13,728 nt of DNA from assembly GCA_018812465.1 (NCBI GenBank), contig JAHJCS010000229.1, positions 1-13,728 of the forward strand. The letters are read 5' to 3'. The number at the start of each line of letters is the position of its first letter. Positions within the stretch are counted from its first letter, which is position 1. Of this stretch, positions 1 through 6,962 are shown in pieces. Below the pieces are notes generated by a model, which was not told where the DNA came from, did not search any database, and saw only the letters and a list, made by a program, of their open reading frames with translations. Source of the DNA: Nanobdellota archaeon. Its GTDB lineage: Archaea > Nanobdellota > Nanobdellia > Woesearchaeales > UBA12501. A program made the translations under genes and the position numbers.

Positions 1-1098
1 AGCTCTTCCAATTCCCTGTGAAGGTTCTATCACAGCAGGAACTACCTTCTCTTTTGTGTCCTCATCAAAGAATGAAAGGTCTTTTTTTGAGGCATTAGCG
101 TGCTGAGTGAGGTCAAAACTCTGCCTGTCTGCATTGCCATGGATCTCTTTCCAGCCAAAAGGGAAATTATACTCAAGATCAAAACATGCTCTTGCATAAT
201 GAGCAAGCTCATCCTTCACGTGCTGTCTTATCCTAAGATTGTCCTTGTTTATCCCTAGGTCAAGGAAGAATTTGTAGAATTGTGATAGCCAGTAAGCATG
301 CCATTTTGATAGTATCTTTTTTGTGACCATATCTTTTATTGCCATCTTCTTGTGTTCCTTGTCTCCTTCAAGAAGTATATTGACTTCCATCTTCTCAAAG
401 TCCTTGAGCATTGGGCAGTCATCAGCTTTCTTTGGATGGACAAAGAACTCAATCTCAAACTGCTCGAATTCCCTGCACCTGAACATGAAATCCCTTGGGC
501 TTATCTCATTCCTGAATGCCTTTCCTACCTGGGCTATTCCGAATGGAAGCTTCATCCTTGCATGCTCCTGGACTAATCTGAAATTAGTGAAGATGAGCTG
601 GGCTGTCTCAGGCCTTAAGTAAGAGATATTGCCGCTGACTGGACCTACATTTGTCTCAAACATAAGATTGAACTGCCTTGGCTCGCCAAGCTCTCCTTTG
701 CAGTTTGGGCATTTTATCTTGTTCTCTTTTACAAGCTTGCTTATGTCCTCTTTTGATATTCCATCAGCCCTTATCTTAAGAGTGTCTTCAATGAGATGGT
801 CTCCTCTAAACCTCTGCTTGCATTTCTTGCAGTCAAGCATTATGTCGCCGAAGCAGTCAGCATGGCCTGAGGCTTTCCAAACAAGAGGATTAGTGATTAT
901 TGAACCGTCAATTCCGACAACATCCTGTCTTGACCTTACAAACCTGTTCCAGAGCTGCTCTTCAATGTTTCTTTTCAACTCTGAGCCAAGATGAGCATAA
1001 TCAAAGAATCCTGCAAGGCCCCCATAAATCTCAGCAGAAGGGTAGACAAAGCCTTTTTTCTTGCAGAATACAGCCATTTCCTCTATTGTAAGTGCCAT
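1..1098 (-). CDS. glyS: Glycyl-tRNA synthetase, archaeal/eukaryotic dimeric type (N-terminal 366 codons; C-terminus beyond window)
   Basis: Class II aminoacyl-tRNA synthetase that charges tRNA-Gly in the cytoplasm. Read on the minus strand from the ATG at 1098, the frame is open for exactly 366 codons to the window edge. Seen: an N-terminal catalytic start with GGLAGFFDYAHLG (res 26-38); KASGH (76-80); a zinc-ribbon-like insert with CKKC (90-93) and CPNC (130-133); RPETAQ (162-167); class II motif 2 GKAFRNEISPR (192-202); the glycine-site block EIHGNADRQSFDL (318-330); and the beginning of motif 3, VIEPSQGIGR (356-365). The anticodon-binding domain must lie outside the window. A TATA-like element about 27 nt upstream puts the predicted transcript start at or next to the ATG, so the mRNA is probably leaderless. 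It is transcribed divergently from the carrier array and is likely an unrelated housekeeping neighbour. Confidence 0.96.
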   Translation of the reverse strand, partial: MALTIEEMAVFCKKKGFVYPSAEIYGGLAGFFDYAHLGSELKRNIEEQLWNRFVRSRQDVVGIDGSIITNPLVWKASGHADCFGDIMLDCKKCKQRFRGDHLIEDTLKIRADGISKEDISKLVKENKIKCPNCKGELGEPRQFNLMFETNVGPVSGNISYLRPETAQLIFTNFRLVQEHARMKLPFGIAQVGKAFRNEISPRDFMFRCREFEQFEIEFFVHPKKADDCPMLKDFEKMEVNILLEGDKEHKKMAIKDMVTKKILSKWHAYWLSQFYKFFLDLGINKDNLRIRQHVKDELAHYARACFDLEYNFPFGWKEIHGNADRQSFDLTQHANASKKDLSFFDEDTKEKVVPAVIEPSQGIGRA

Positions 1099-1118
1099 AT
1101 ATTGGAATTTGATATCTG

Positions 1119-1130
1119 TATTTATATAGT
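1119..1130 (-). promoter_or_regulatory. TATA-box-like promoter of glyS (leaderless start)
   Basis: On the minus strand the segment reads ACTATATAAATA, close to the archaeal TATA consensus. Its centre is about 27 nt upstream of the glyS ATG at 1098, the usual distance from TATA box to transcription start in archaea, so transcription should begin at or next to the start codon. No ribosome binding site precedes this ATG, which fits a leaderless mRNA. Inferred from sequence only. Confidence 0.6.
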
Positions 1131-1155
1131 TTTTGATGGGAAAACCTAAAAAAGC

Positions 1156-1165
1156 TTTTTAAATA
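1156..1165 (+). promoter_or_regulatory. TATA-box-like promoter of the carrier array
   Basis: TTTTTAAATA, preceded by an A-rich stretch that could serve as the TFB recognition element. Its centre lies about 36 nt upstream of the P1 ATG (1197), predicting a transcript start near 1187 and a very short leader. A GAGGGG ribosome binding site lies at 1185-1190 with 6 nt spacing, so the site sits right at the predicted transcript start. This is the only clear promoter before the P1-P5 block. Confidence 0.55.
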
Positions 1166-1196
1166 GATTCATATTCTGTATATTGAGGGGTTTTAT

Positions 1197-2636
1197 ATGG
1201 AGATCAATGAGATATCAGGATATCCTCCAGAAGCATGGCTGGTTGAGCATTTAGATGCATGCCCTTTCTTTATAGAAGCAGCTGCTTATGGATTCACCAC
1301 TCCGTTTGATAAATTTCAAGACAATTATGGTTTCACAATCTCATTTTTTAGGGACAACCAGATTGACTGGGCAACACTGATTGAAGATCAAAACAGGATG
1401 GGGGAAAAGATATCCAGCATTGGACTGAAAGATCCTGATTTCTTCCCTACTTTCTTCAAGGAGTGGGATAAAGGGCTTAAAGAATTCTATGAATATGTAT
1501 TGCAGCTGCGGAAAAAGGGCCTAAGCAATCTGGATGACCAGGAATTCATAGATTTATTCAGGCAGTATTATGATAATGCAAAGAAAGCACATTTTCCTGG
1601 CTGGATAGATGCATTCATATTCTTCGCTGACAAACACTTCTCTGATCTGATAAAGGATTTCTGCAATAAGAAGAATCTGGATAATCCTCAAAGGATGTCT
1701 GCTGCGCTGTCTGCTCCTGTTGAACCATCATTCATATTTGAGAGTGAAGAAGAGCTTTACAGAATATCTATGATTAAGGATGAGGAAGAAAGAGATTCTG
1801 CTATCAAAAGATATCTTGACAGATTCTTCTGGCTAAAAGGAAGCTATGCAGGCTCTTCTGATTACACCAAGAATGATGTTATTGAAAGGATAAAAAGCAT
1901 GAAAAAGCCGGAACCTGCGCATATCACCCATAGAAAAGAAAAAGACATCCTCATGCAGACTCATGGATTCACTGAAGATATAAAGTCAATGGTGAAGCTG
2001 ATAGAGACAATATCAAAATGGCAGGATAACAGGAAGATATTCACATTGACAAGGGTTTACCTAGAGGAAGAATTCCTAAAAGAAGCTGGAAATAAAACAG
2101 GAATAAGCAGGGATCTGCTCAGATACTCAAGCATAGATGATTTCTTAAGGCTTCTTGAGGGAAGGGTTGACAAAAAAGAGTTTGAACGCATGCTGATTGA
2201 GATAAATAGAGGGTCATTATGGATATATTCTCATGGAAAGGCCCAAAAGATGGTAACAGGAAAAGAGGCAGAGGATATCTTTGAAAAGATTCAGGGAAAG
2301 CAGGAGAATGATGTTGAAGAATTAGAGGGCTTTGCAGCTTCATTCGGCAAGGCAAAAGGAAAGGCAGCCATAATAAAGAAGATTGATGATAACCAGAAAG
2401 TACAGCAAGGAGATATCATTGTTACTTCCATGACCCGGCCGGAACACACCCCTGCAATGATGAAAGCAGCAGCAATAGTCACAGATGATGGAGGGATAAC
2501 CTGTCATGCAGCTATTGTCAGCCGTGAGCTTGGGATACCCTGTATTATAGGCACAAAAAAGGCCACAAAGGCGTTCAAGGATGGGGATATGATTGAGGTT
2601 GATGCTGACAAAGGCATTGTGAGGAGGATAGGATGA
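1197..2636 (+). CDS. P1: helical domain + phosphohistidine swivelling domain protein (PEP-utilizing enzyme mobile domain, no ATP-grasp)
   Basis: 479 residues; first gene of the array. C-terminal ~100 residues (about 377-479) are a PEP synthase/PPDK-type swivelling domain: TSMTRPEHTPAM (410-421), then DGGITCHAAIVSREL with the phospho-accepting His at 437 (equivalent to His421 of E. coli PpsA), and GIPCIIGTK. The preceding ~375 residues are mostly helical and carry landmarks shared with the six paralogues: LSAPVEPSF (171-179), FFWLKGSY (210-217), WQDNRK (275-280), VTGKEA (353-358). No ATP-grasp or PEP/pyruvate barrel motifs are present, so it cannot phosphorylate itself as PEP synthase does; a partner kinase is inferred. 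Variants: DDGG where most paralogues have DEGG. The start is supported by GAGGGG at 1185-1190. Stop overlaps the P2 start (ATGA). Acceptor unknown; domain call strong, role inferred. Confidence 0.9.
   Translation: MEINEISGYPPEAWLVEHLDACPFFIEAAAYGFTTPFDKFQDNYGFTISFFRDNQIDWATLIEDQNRMGEKISSIGLKDPDFFPTFFKEWDKGLKEFYEYVLQLRKKGLSNLDDQEFIDLFRQYYDNAKKAHFPGWIDAFIFFADKHFSDLIKDFCNKKNLDNPQRMSAALSAPVEPSFIFESEEELYRISMIKDEEERDSAIKRYLDRFFWLKGSYAGSSDYTKNDVIERIKSMKKPEPAHITHRKEKDILMQTHGFTEDIKSMVKLIETISKWQDNRKIFTLTRVYLEEEFLKEAGNKTGISRDLLRYSSIDDFLRLLEGRVDKKEFERMLIEINRGSLWIYSHGKAQKMVTGKEAEDIFEKIQGKQENDVEELEGFAASFGKAKGKAAIIKKIDDNQKVQQGDIIVTSMTRPEHTPAMMKAAAIVTDDGGITCHAAIVSRELGIPCIIGTKKATKAFKDGDMIEVDADKGIVRRIG
2621..2627 (+). 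promoter_or_regulatory. Ribosome binding site of P2, encoded inside the P1 C-terminus
   Basis: GAGGAGG, 5 nt before the P2 ATG at 2633. It is formed by the codons GTG AGG AGG for the Val-Arg-Arg tail of P1, so the conserved protein tail doubles as the initiation signal of the overlapping next gene. Confidence 0.65.
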
Positions 2637-3424
2637 AGAAGCAAGAGGCCATCAGGATCCTGAAGACAGAGAAGCAGTATATCTGCTCTGCTCCTGGAAC
2701 ATATCATCTGGCCTATGCTCCGATGATAGGCTTCACGAGGATGGACAGGCACTTCAAAGAGTTTTATAAGTATGAGATTGTGCTCTACAAAGACAGGCAT
2801 ATTTACCAGTGCGAGTCATGGGACCAGGCTTTCAGGAACATGAAACAGCTTTATGATGATCCAAAGAACACCAAGAAGATAATTGAAGAGTGGAGAAAGC
2901 AGAAGAAGGGCTTCTATGAGTACTGCAAAAGCCTTTCTGATCCTGCAAAGCTAAGTGACAAGGATATTTTTGGTGAATATTGGAAGTTCATGGACCAGTT
3001 CTCTGATGTTTGGGCTGCGCCTCTGGTCACAGATGGAAGCGGGGTTTATACAGAATCAGAGCTATGGGAGGACTTCCTTAAAGAAGTCAAGTCAGAAGAG
3101 GCAAGGAAGATATTTCTCGAGATGACACAAAGCCAGGAACTGTCTTTCCTGGCGCAGAATAAGCTTGGCCTGCTGAAGCTGACGCTGAAGTGCAGGAGCA
3201 AAGACAAGGATCTCAAAGAAAAGCTGAAAGAGCACCAGCAAAGTTTTTTCTATGTTGAAAACACCTATGAGAAGGTAAGATATATCACTGAAGATAATCT
3301 TCTTGAAAGGATAAAGAAAGACAAGAGAAGCGACAAGGAGATAAAGGAAGAGGTAAGGAAGCTTGAGAATCCTGAGCTGAAAGCAAAGCAGGAAAAGCTG
3401 TTCAAAGAGATTAAGATGAGCTGA
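2633..3424 (+). CDS. P2 N-terminal fragment (helical domain only, 263 aa)
   Basis: The part of P2 translated if TGA at 3422-3424 terminates. It contains the N-terminal and central helical segments up to LFKEIKMS and has no swivel domain, hence no phosphohistidine. It starts at the ATG overlapping the P1 stop, with a strong ribosome binding site at 2621-2627. Whether it is stable or functional alone is unknown. Confidence 0.6.
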   Translation: MKKQEAIRILKTEKQYICSAPGTYHLAYAPMIGFTRMDRHFKEFYKYEIVLYKDRHIYQCESWDQAFRNMKQLYDDPKNTKKIIEEWRKQKKGFYEYCKSLSDPAKLSDKDIFGEYWKFMDQFSDVWAAPLVTDGSGVYTESELWEDFLKEVKSEEARKIFLEMTQSQELSFLAQNKLGLLKLTLKCRSKDKDLKEKLKEHQQSFFYVENTYEKVRYITEDNLLERIKKDKRSDKEIKEEVRKLENPELKAKQEKLFKEIKMS

Positions 3425-3544
3425 GAGCTTAAGGAAAAACTGCTTCTTACCCAGCTGCTCACTGTATGGAGCGACGAGAGGAAAGAGATTGACCTCAGGG
3501 GAAAACAGTACCAGAATGAGTTCCTCAAGGAGTTTGGGAAGAGG

Positions 3545-4078
3545 ATGGAATTCCCTGTTGAGGATATATATTATATCCAGCCAGATGAGATAAAAGAGTT
3601 CTTCATCACAGGAAAGAAGCCGTCAAAAGATCAGGTCAAGAGCAGGATAAAGCTATGTGTCCATGTAACAACAGTACCATTAACAGAAGAGTTCTTTGAG
3701 GAAGAGGATGCTGTAGAGATACTCAAGGCCTATGAGTCAATAACCCATGAGAAAGAGCTCAAAGGCACAGTGGCCTCATTCGGAAAGGAACATATCATAA
3801 GAGGAGAGGCTAACATTGTTCTTAACCCTGCCAAGACAGACTTCAGGAAAGGTCAGATAATGATCACGACAATGACCAGGCCTGAGTTTGTTCCTTTGAT
3901 GCATCTTGCAAAGGCTATAGTTACAGATGAAGGCGGAGTGACAACGCACGCAGGCATTGTTTCAAGAGAGCTGGAGATTGCGTGCATTGTGGGAACAAGG
4001 TCTGCAACAAAGGTCCTGAAGACAGGTGATATGATTGAGATGGACACAAGGACTGGGGAAGTGAGGAAAATAAAATGA
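3545..4078 (+). CDS. P2 C-terminal fragment (swivelling domain, 177 aa from first internal ATG)
   Basis: Same frame as the upstream fragment. The ATG at 3545 is codon 305 of the intact gene, an internal Met (KRMEF), and the purine run GGGAAGAGG abuts it directly without normal spacing, so independent initiation is doubtful. The product would hold the end of the helical region and the whole swivel domain; its His135 corresponds to His439 of intact P2. Most likely the severed 3' half of one gene. Confidence 0.5.
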   Translation: MEFPVEDIYYIQPDEIKEFFITGKKPSKDQVKSRIKLCVHVTTVPLTEEFFEEEDAVEILKAYESITHEKELKGTVASFGKEHIIRGEANIVLNPAKTDFRKGQIMITTMTRPEFVPLMHLAKAIVTDEGGVTTHAGIVSRELEIACIVGTRSATKVLKTGDMIEMDTRTGEVRKIK

Positions 4079-5496
4079 ATCTGAAACAGGCTCTCAAGGA
4101 GAAATGGTATAGCCAGGGATTCAATGCAACGCCTTTCCTGCTTGGAAGCGCAGCATTCTGCTGCGACATCATGGAGAGGGACCTGGGAATCTATTACACT
4201 CATTATCTCTACATCTTCAAAGAAGATTTCGGTGATATGAGCTATTATGAAAAGGATCTTAATAGTATGGGCCTTATAATAGAGAAGAAGCTTGCAGAGG
4301 ATCCTGATTATTTCAGAAAGGCAAAGAATCTCTATGACCTGCAGATGAAAGATTCTGCAAAGTTCTATGATAAGATAAAGAAGACAGACTTAAAGAAGGT
4401 GTCAGATGGGGAGCTTATGGCAATGCTTAAGAAAGCGTCTGAGAGAATCTCCTATTCTGTGGCTGTTGCGCACATAATAGAACCATATGTTCTGACAACT
4501 GATTTCAAGATAAAGAAGGAGCTTGAGAAGTTCATAAAAAACAAGACAGATCTCAACAGGACATTCACTCTTCTCATGGCACCTGTAAAGGAATCATTCG
4601 CAAACAGGTATGAGAATGCGCTGAGAAACATAAAGAACAAGCAGGACATCATGAAAGTGATAGAAGAATTCTTCTGGATAAGGGATACATATGCAGGAAG
4701 GCATATCCTGACCGAGAAGGATATCAAAGAAGAGATGGCATCAATAAAGGCAAAGCAGCCTGTTGACCTTAACAAGCTCGCAGAAGAAAAGAAGAATGCT
4801 ATAAGCAGGCTGAATCTTCCTGAAGCGCTGGTATTCAAGATAGAAACAACAGAATTCCTTACATTCTGGCAGGATGAGAGGAAAGTCCAGATACTGATGT
4901 CATTGGATTATGCTGACAGGATAATGGAAGAGGTCTCCAGAAGGGTTGGTCTTGACATAAGATATGCCAGGCAGGCGCTTCCAGAAGAGATAGACCTTGA
5001 TAGGATGAAATCAAAGGAATTCCAGGATACACTCAGGAAGAGAAGAGAGGGCTTCATCTATGTGTACAACTATAAGTACAATCCAAAAACTGATCTCCCT
5101 GACAGATATACTGGCAAGGATTATGATGATTTTGTGAAAGCAAGGGAGAAAGAGAAGAACATTGAGGTAAAGGAACTCACTGGAATGACAGCATCCACAG
5201 GCACTGCAATTGGTCCTGCTAGGATATGCACAACAATAGAATCCCTGAAGAAAGTAAAAGAAGGGGATGTTCTAGTTGCTTCTATGACCAGGCCAGAATA
5301 TGTTCCTGCAATGAGGAAAGCAGCTGCAATAATAACAGATGAAGGCGGAATAACCTGCCATGCTGCGATTGTGTCCAGAGAATTGGGGATACCCTGTATC
5401 ATAGGCACAAAGAACGCAACCAAAGTCCTCAAGGACGAAGACCTTCTTGAGATTAAAGGCAATCACGGGCTTGTGATAATCCTGGAGAGAAAATGA
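4075..5496 (+). CDS. P3: helical domain + phosphohistidine swivelling domain protein
   Basis: 473 residues. Landmarks: LMAPVKESF (167-175), FFWIRDTY (199-206), WQDERK (265-270), YTGKDY (345-350), then the swivel domain from about 366 with ASMTRPEYVPAMRKA and DEGGITCHAAIVSRELGIP, phosphohistidine at 429. This is the most canonical swivel loop of the set and virtually matches the PEP synthase consensus. The tail departs from the family: after LLEIKGNHG it ends VIILERK, where most paralogues have a VRK/VRR tail. The N-terminus (WYSQGFNATPFLLGSAAFCC) shares little with P1 or P2 except with P7 (EWYHQRFDGSPYFM), suggesting P3 and P7 form a subgroup; both also end with a NHG turn. Start overlaps the P2 stop by ATGA, with GTGAGG at 4061-4066 as ribosome binding site. 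Confidence 0.9.
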   Translation: MNLKQALKEKWYSQGFNATPFLLGSAAFCCDIMERDLGIYYTHYLYIFKEDFGDMSYYEKDLNSMGLIIEKKLAEDPDYFRKAKNLYDLQMKDSAKFYDKIKKTDLKKVSDGELMAMLKKASERISYSVAVAHIIEPYVLTTDFKIKKELEKFIKNKTDLNRTFTLLMAPVKESFANRYENALRNIKNKQDIMKVIEEFFWIRDTYAGRHILTEKDIKEEMASIKAKQPVDLNKLAEEKKNAISRLNLPEALVFKIETTEFLTFWQDERKVQILMSLDYADRIMEEVSRRVGLDIRYARQALPEEIDLDRMKSKEFQDTLRKRREGFIYVYNYKYNPKTDLPDRYTGKDYDDFVKAREKEKNIEVKELTGMTASTGTAIGPARICTTIESLKKVKEGDVLVASMTRPEYVPAMRKAAAIITDEGGITCHAAIVSRELGIPCIIGTKNATKVLKDEDLLEIKGNHGLVIILERK

Positions 5497-6962
5497 AAAC
5501 AGAAGATGTTCTAAAGGACATTGAATCAAACACCTGGTGGACAGAGGAATTTCCTGGAACACTTGGACTGTGCATGGAGTTCATGGATGGTTTCACAGGA
5601 ATAAGGAACCATATAAGCCCGCCTTTGCATTCTATGAGTGTTCTCCTGCTTGAGAAAGGCAGCATAAGAGAGGAGACAAAAGAGGATGAGAAGAGCCAGA
5701 TATTCATTCATATAATTGAAGAGATGAAAAAAGACCCTGATTTTGTTGACACGCTTATTGAGAAGCAGAAGCTGGTAGAGGATAATCTTATCAAAATCTC
5801 AGAAAAGGTAGGGAAGGACCTAAAATCAAAGAGCAATGAACAGCTGTGGAGTCTGTTCAAAGAATTCTATGACAATTATATCATTTTCTGTGAGGTTGCA
5901 GTGATTCCAGAAGGAGGAGACCCTTATGCAGAGCATTACCTGATTCCAAGGCTGAAAGATATTGAGAAAATACCCGTTAATGAAATAAATGATGTCATGG
6001 TCACTTTCTCTACACCTGTGATGTACAGCTTTATGGATAATGAACATATTGAATTCCTCGAGCTCTGTGTCGCTTACCTCAAAAAAGATGATTTTGAAAG
6101 GAGACTCAAGGAACATTCAGGAAAATATCACTGGCTCAGGAATAATTACTCTCAGGCATATTATCTTGATGAGAAATATTTCCTTGAAAGGGTAAAAGAA
6201 GAGGTCAAAGGCAGGAAATCAGAGGATATCAAGAAAGAGATTGAAGATTTGAAGAAAGAAAAAGAGAAACTGAGGAAAAAGAAAGAGGAATACCAAAAGA
6301 AATACAGACTCAGTGATGAGACAAAACTCATTTTAACAGTCTATGAGAAGATGGGTGTGTGGATTGATGAGAGGAAGAAAAGGATGGTCAATTCTGTGCA
6401 TTATCATGCAAAAGTACTGAAAGAGATTGCAGGAAGATTCAGCCTTGAATGGAATGATATAAACTATTACACAATCCCAGAGATAAAAGAACTTTTGATT
6501 CAGGAAAAACAGATTGACAGGAAAGAATTGAAGAGTAGATTTGAACTCAGCAGTTATATCACAACCTCCGATGAAAAATGGCTGGTTACAGGAGAGGATG
6601 CAAGGAAGATAAGAGATGCTTTTGATGCAAAGATCTCAAAAGAGGTCATAAAAGGTATTGTTGCCAACAAGGCAGAAGGAAAGTTCACAGGAGAGGTCTG
6701 CGTGATGATGGACCCTCACAAAGAGGATCTTCCTCAAGGAAAGATTCTTGTGACAAGCATGACCCGACCTGACTTTGTGCATCTTATCAAGAAAGCAAGT
6801 GCTATTGTGACTGATGAAGGAGGCATAACATGCCATGCTGCTGTGGTAAGCAGGGAATTCGGTATTCCATGCATAATAGGGACAAAGAACGCGACAAGGA
6901 TGCTCAAGACAGGAGATTGGGTGGAGATAGATACTGAGAAGGGGGTTGTGAGGAGATTATGA
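5493..6962 (+). CDS. P4: helical domain + phosphohistidine swivelling domain protein with coiled-coil segment
   Basis: 489 residues. Landmarks: FSTPVMYSF (172-180), YHWLRNNY (212-219), WIDERK (290-295), VTGEDA (365-370), and the swivel domain from about 386 with TSMTRPDFVHLIKKA and DEGGITCHAAVVSREFGIP, phosphohistidine at 448. Between YHWLRNNY and WIDERK it carries a very charged Lys/Glu-rich heptad-like stretch (about 232-270), longer than in the paralogues and likely a coiled coil, which could mediate dimerisation or partner docking. The tail is VVRRL, whose codons GTG AGG AGA make the ribosome binding site of P5. Start overlaps the P3 stop (ATGA), with GGAGAG at 5484-5489. No kinase domain. 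Confidence 0.9.
   Translation: MKTEDVLKDIESNTWWTEEFPGTLGLCMEFMDGFTGIRNHISPPLHSMSVLLLEKGSIREETKEDEKSQIFIHIIEEMKKDPDFVDTLIEKQKLVEDNLIKISEKVGKDLKSKSNEQLWSLFKEFYDNYIIFCEVAVIPEGGDPYAEHYLIPRLKDIEKIPVNEINDVMVTFSTPVMYSFMDNEHIEFLELCVAYLKKDDFERRLKEHSGKYHWLRNNYSQAYYLDEKYFLERVKEEVKGRKSEDIKKEIEDLKKEKEKLRKKKEEYQKKYRLSDETKLILTVYEKMGVWIDERKKRMVNSVHYHAKVLKEIAGRFSLEWNDINYYTIPEIKELLIQEKQIDRKELKSRFELSSYITTSDEKWLVTGEDARKIRDAFDAKISKEVIKGIVANKAEGKFTGEVCVMMDPHKEDLPQGKILVTSMTRPDFVHLIKKASAIVTDEGGITCHAAVVSREFGIPCIIGTKNATRMLKTGDWVEIDTEKGVVRRL
6948..6955 (+). promoter_or_regulatory. Ribosome binding site of P5, encoded inside the P4 C-terminus
   Basis: GTGAGGAG, 3 nt before the P5 ATG at 6959. As at the P1/P2 junction, it is made by the Val-Arg-Arg codons of the upstream protein tail. 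Confidence 0.6.

Larger units (their letters stand above)
2633..4078 (+). pseudogene. P2: helical + phosphohistidine swivelling domain protein, interrupted by an in-frame TGA
   Basis: Read as one frame, this is a 481-residue paralogue of P1 with a TGA at codon 264 (3422-3424). The frame continues without any shift: FFYVENTY (205-212), the TGA, then WSDERK (279-284), TTMTRPEFVP, and EGGVTTHAGIVSREL with the phosphohistidine at 439. The stop falls 15 residues before the conserved Trp of WxDERK, inside a helix continuous in all paralogues; the aligned residue is Glu, Asp or Lys in P1, P4 and P6, never Cys, so selenocysteine is unlikely. The swivel loop has drifted (TTHAG for TCHAA, EIACIVGTR for GIPCIIGTK) but the His is kept. 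A single nonsense change (for example from AGA, CGA, GGA or TGG) or a sequencing error explains it. Both gene ends keep the 4-nt ATGA overlaps with P1 and P3, which argues for a recent lesion. Confidence 0.85.

Noticed and set aside
323..1091. Plus-strand open frames of 63-121 codons over the left end
   Set aside because: They lie antisense to the continuous glycyl-tRNA synthetase frame, whose motifs are unmistakable; the plus frames show no recognisable sequence.
3422..3424. TGA as selenocysteine or reassigned codon in P2
   Set aside because: Aligned positions in paralogues are Glu, Asp or Lys, never Cys, and several neighbouring genes end in TGA as a true stop. I saw no sign of a SECIS-type element, though I could not fold the region computationally.
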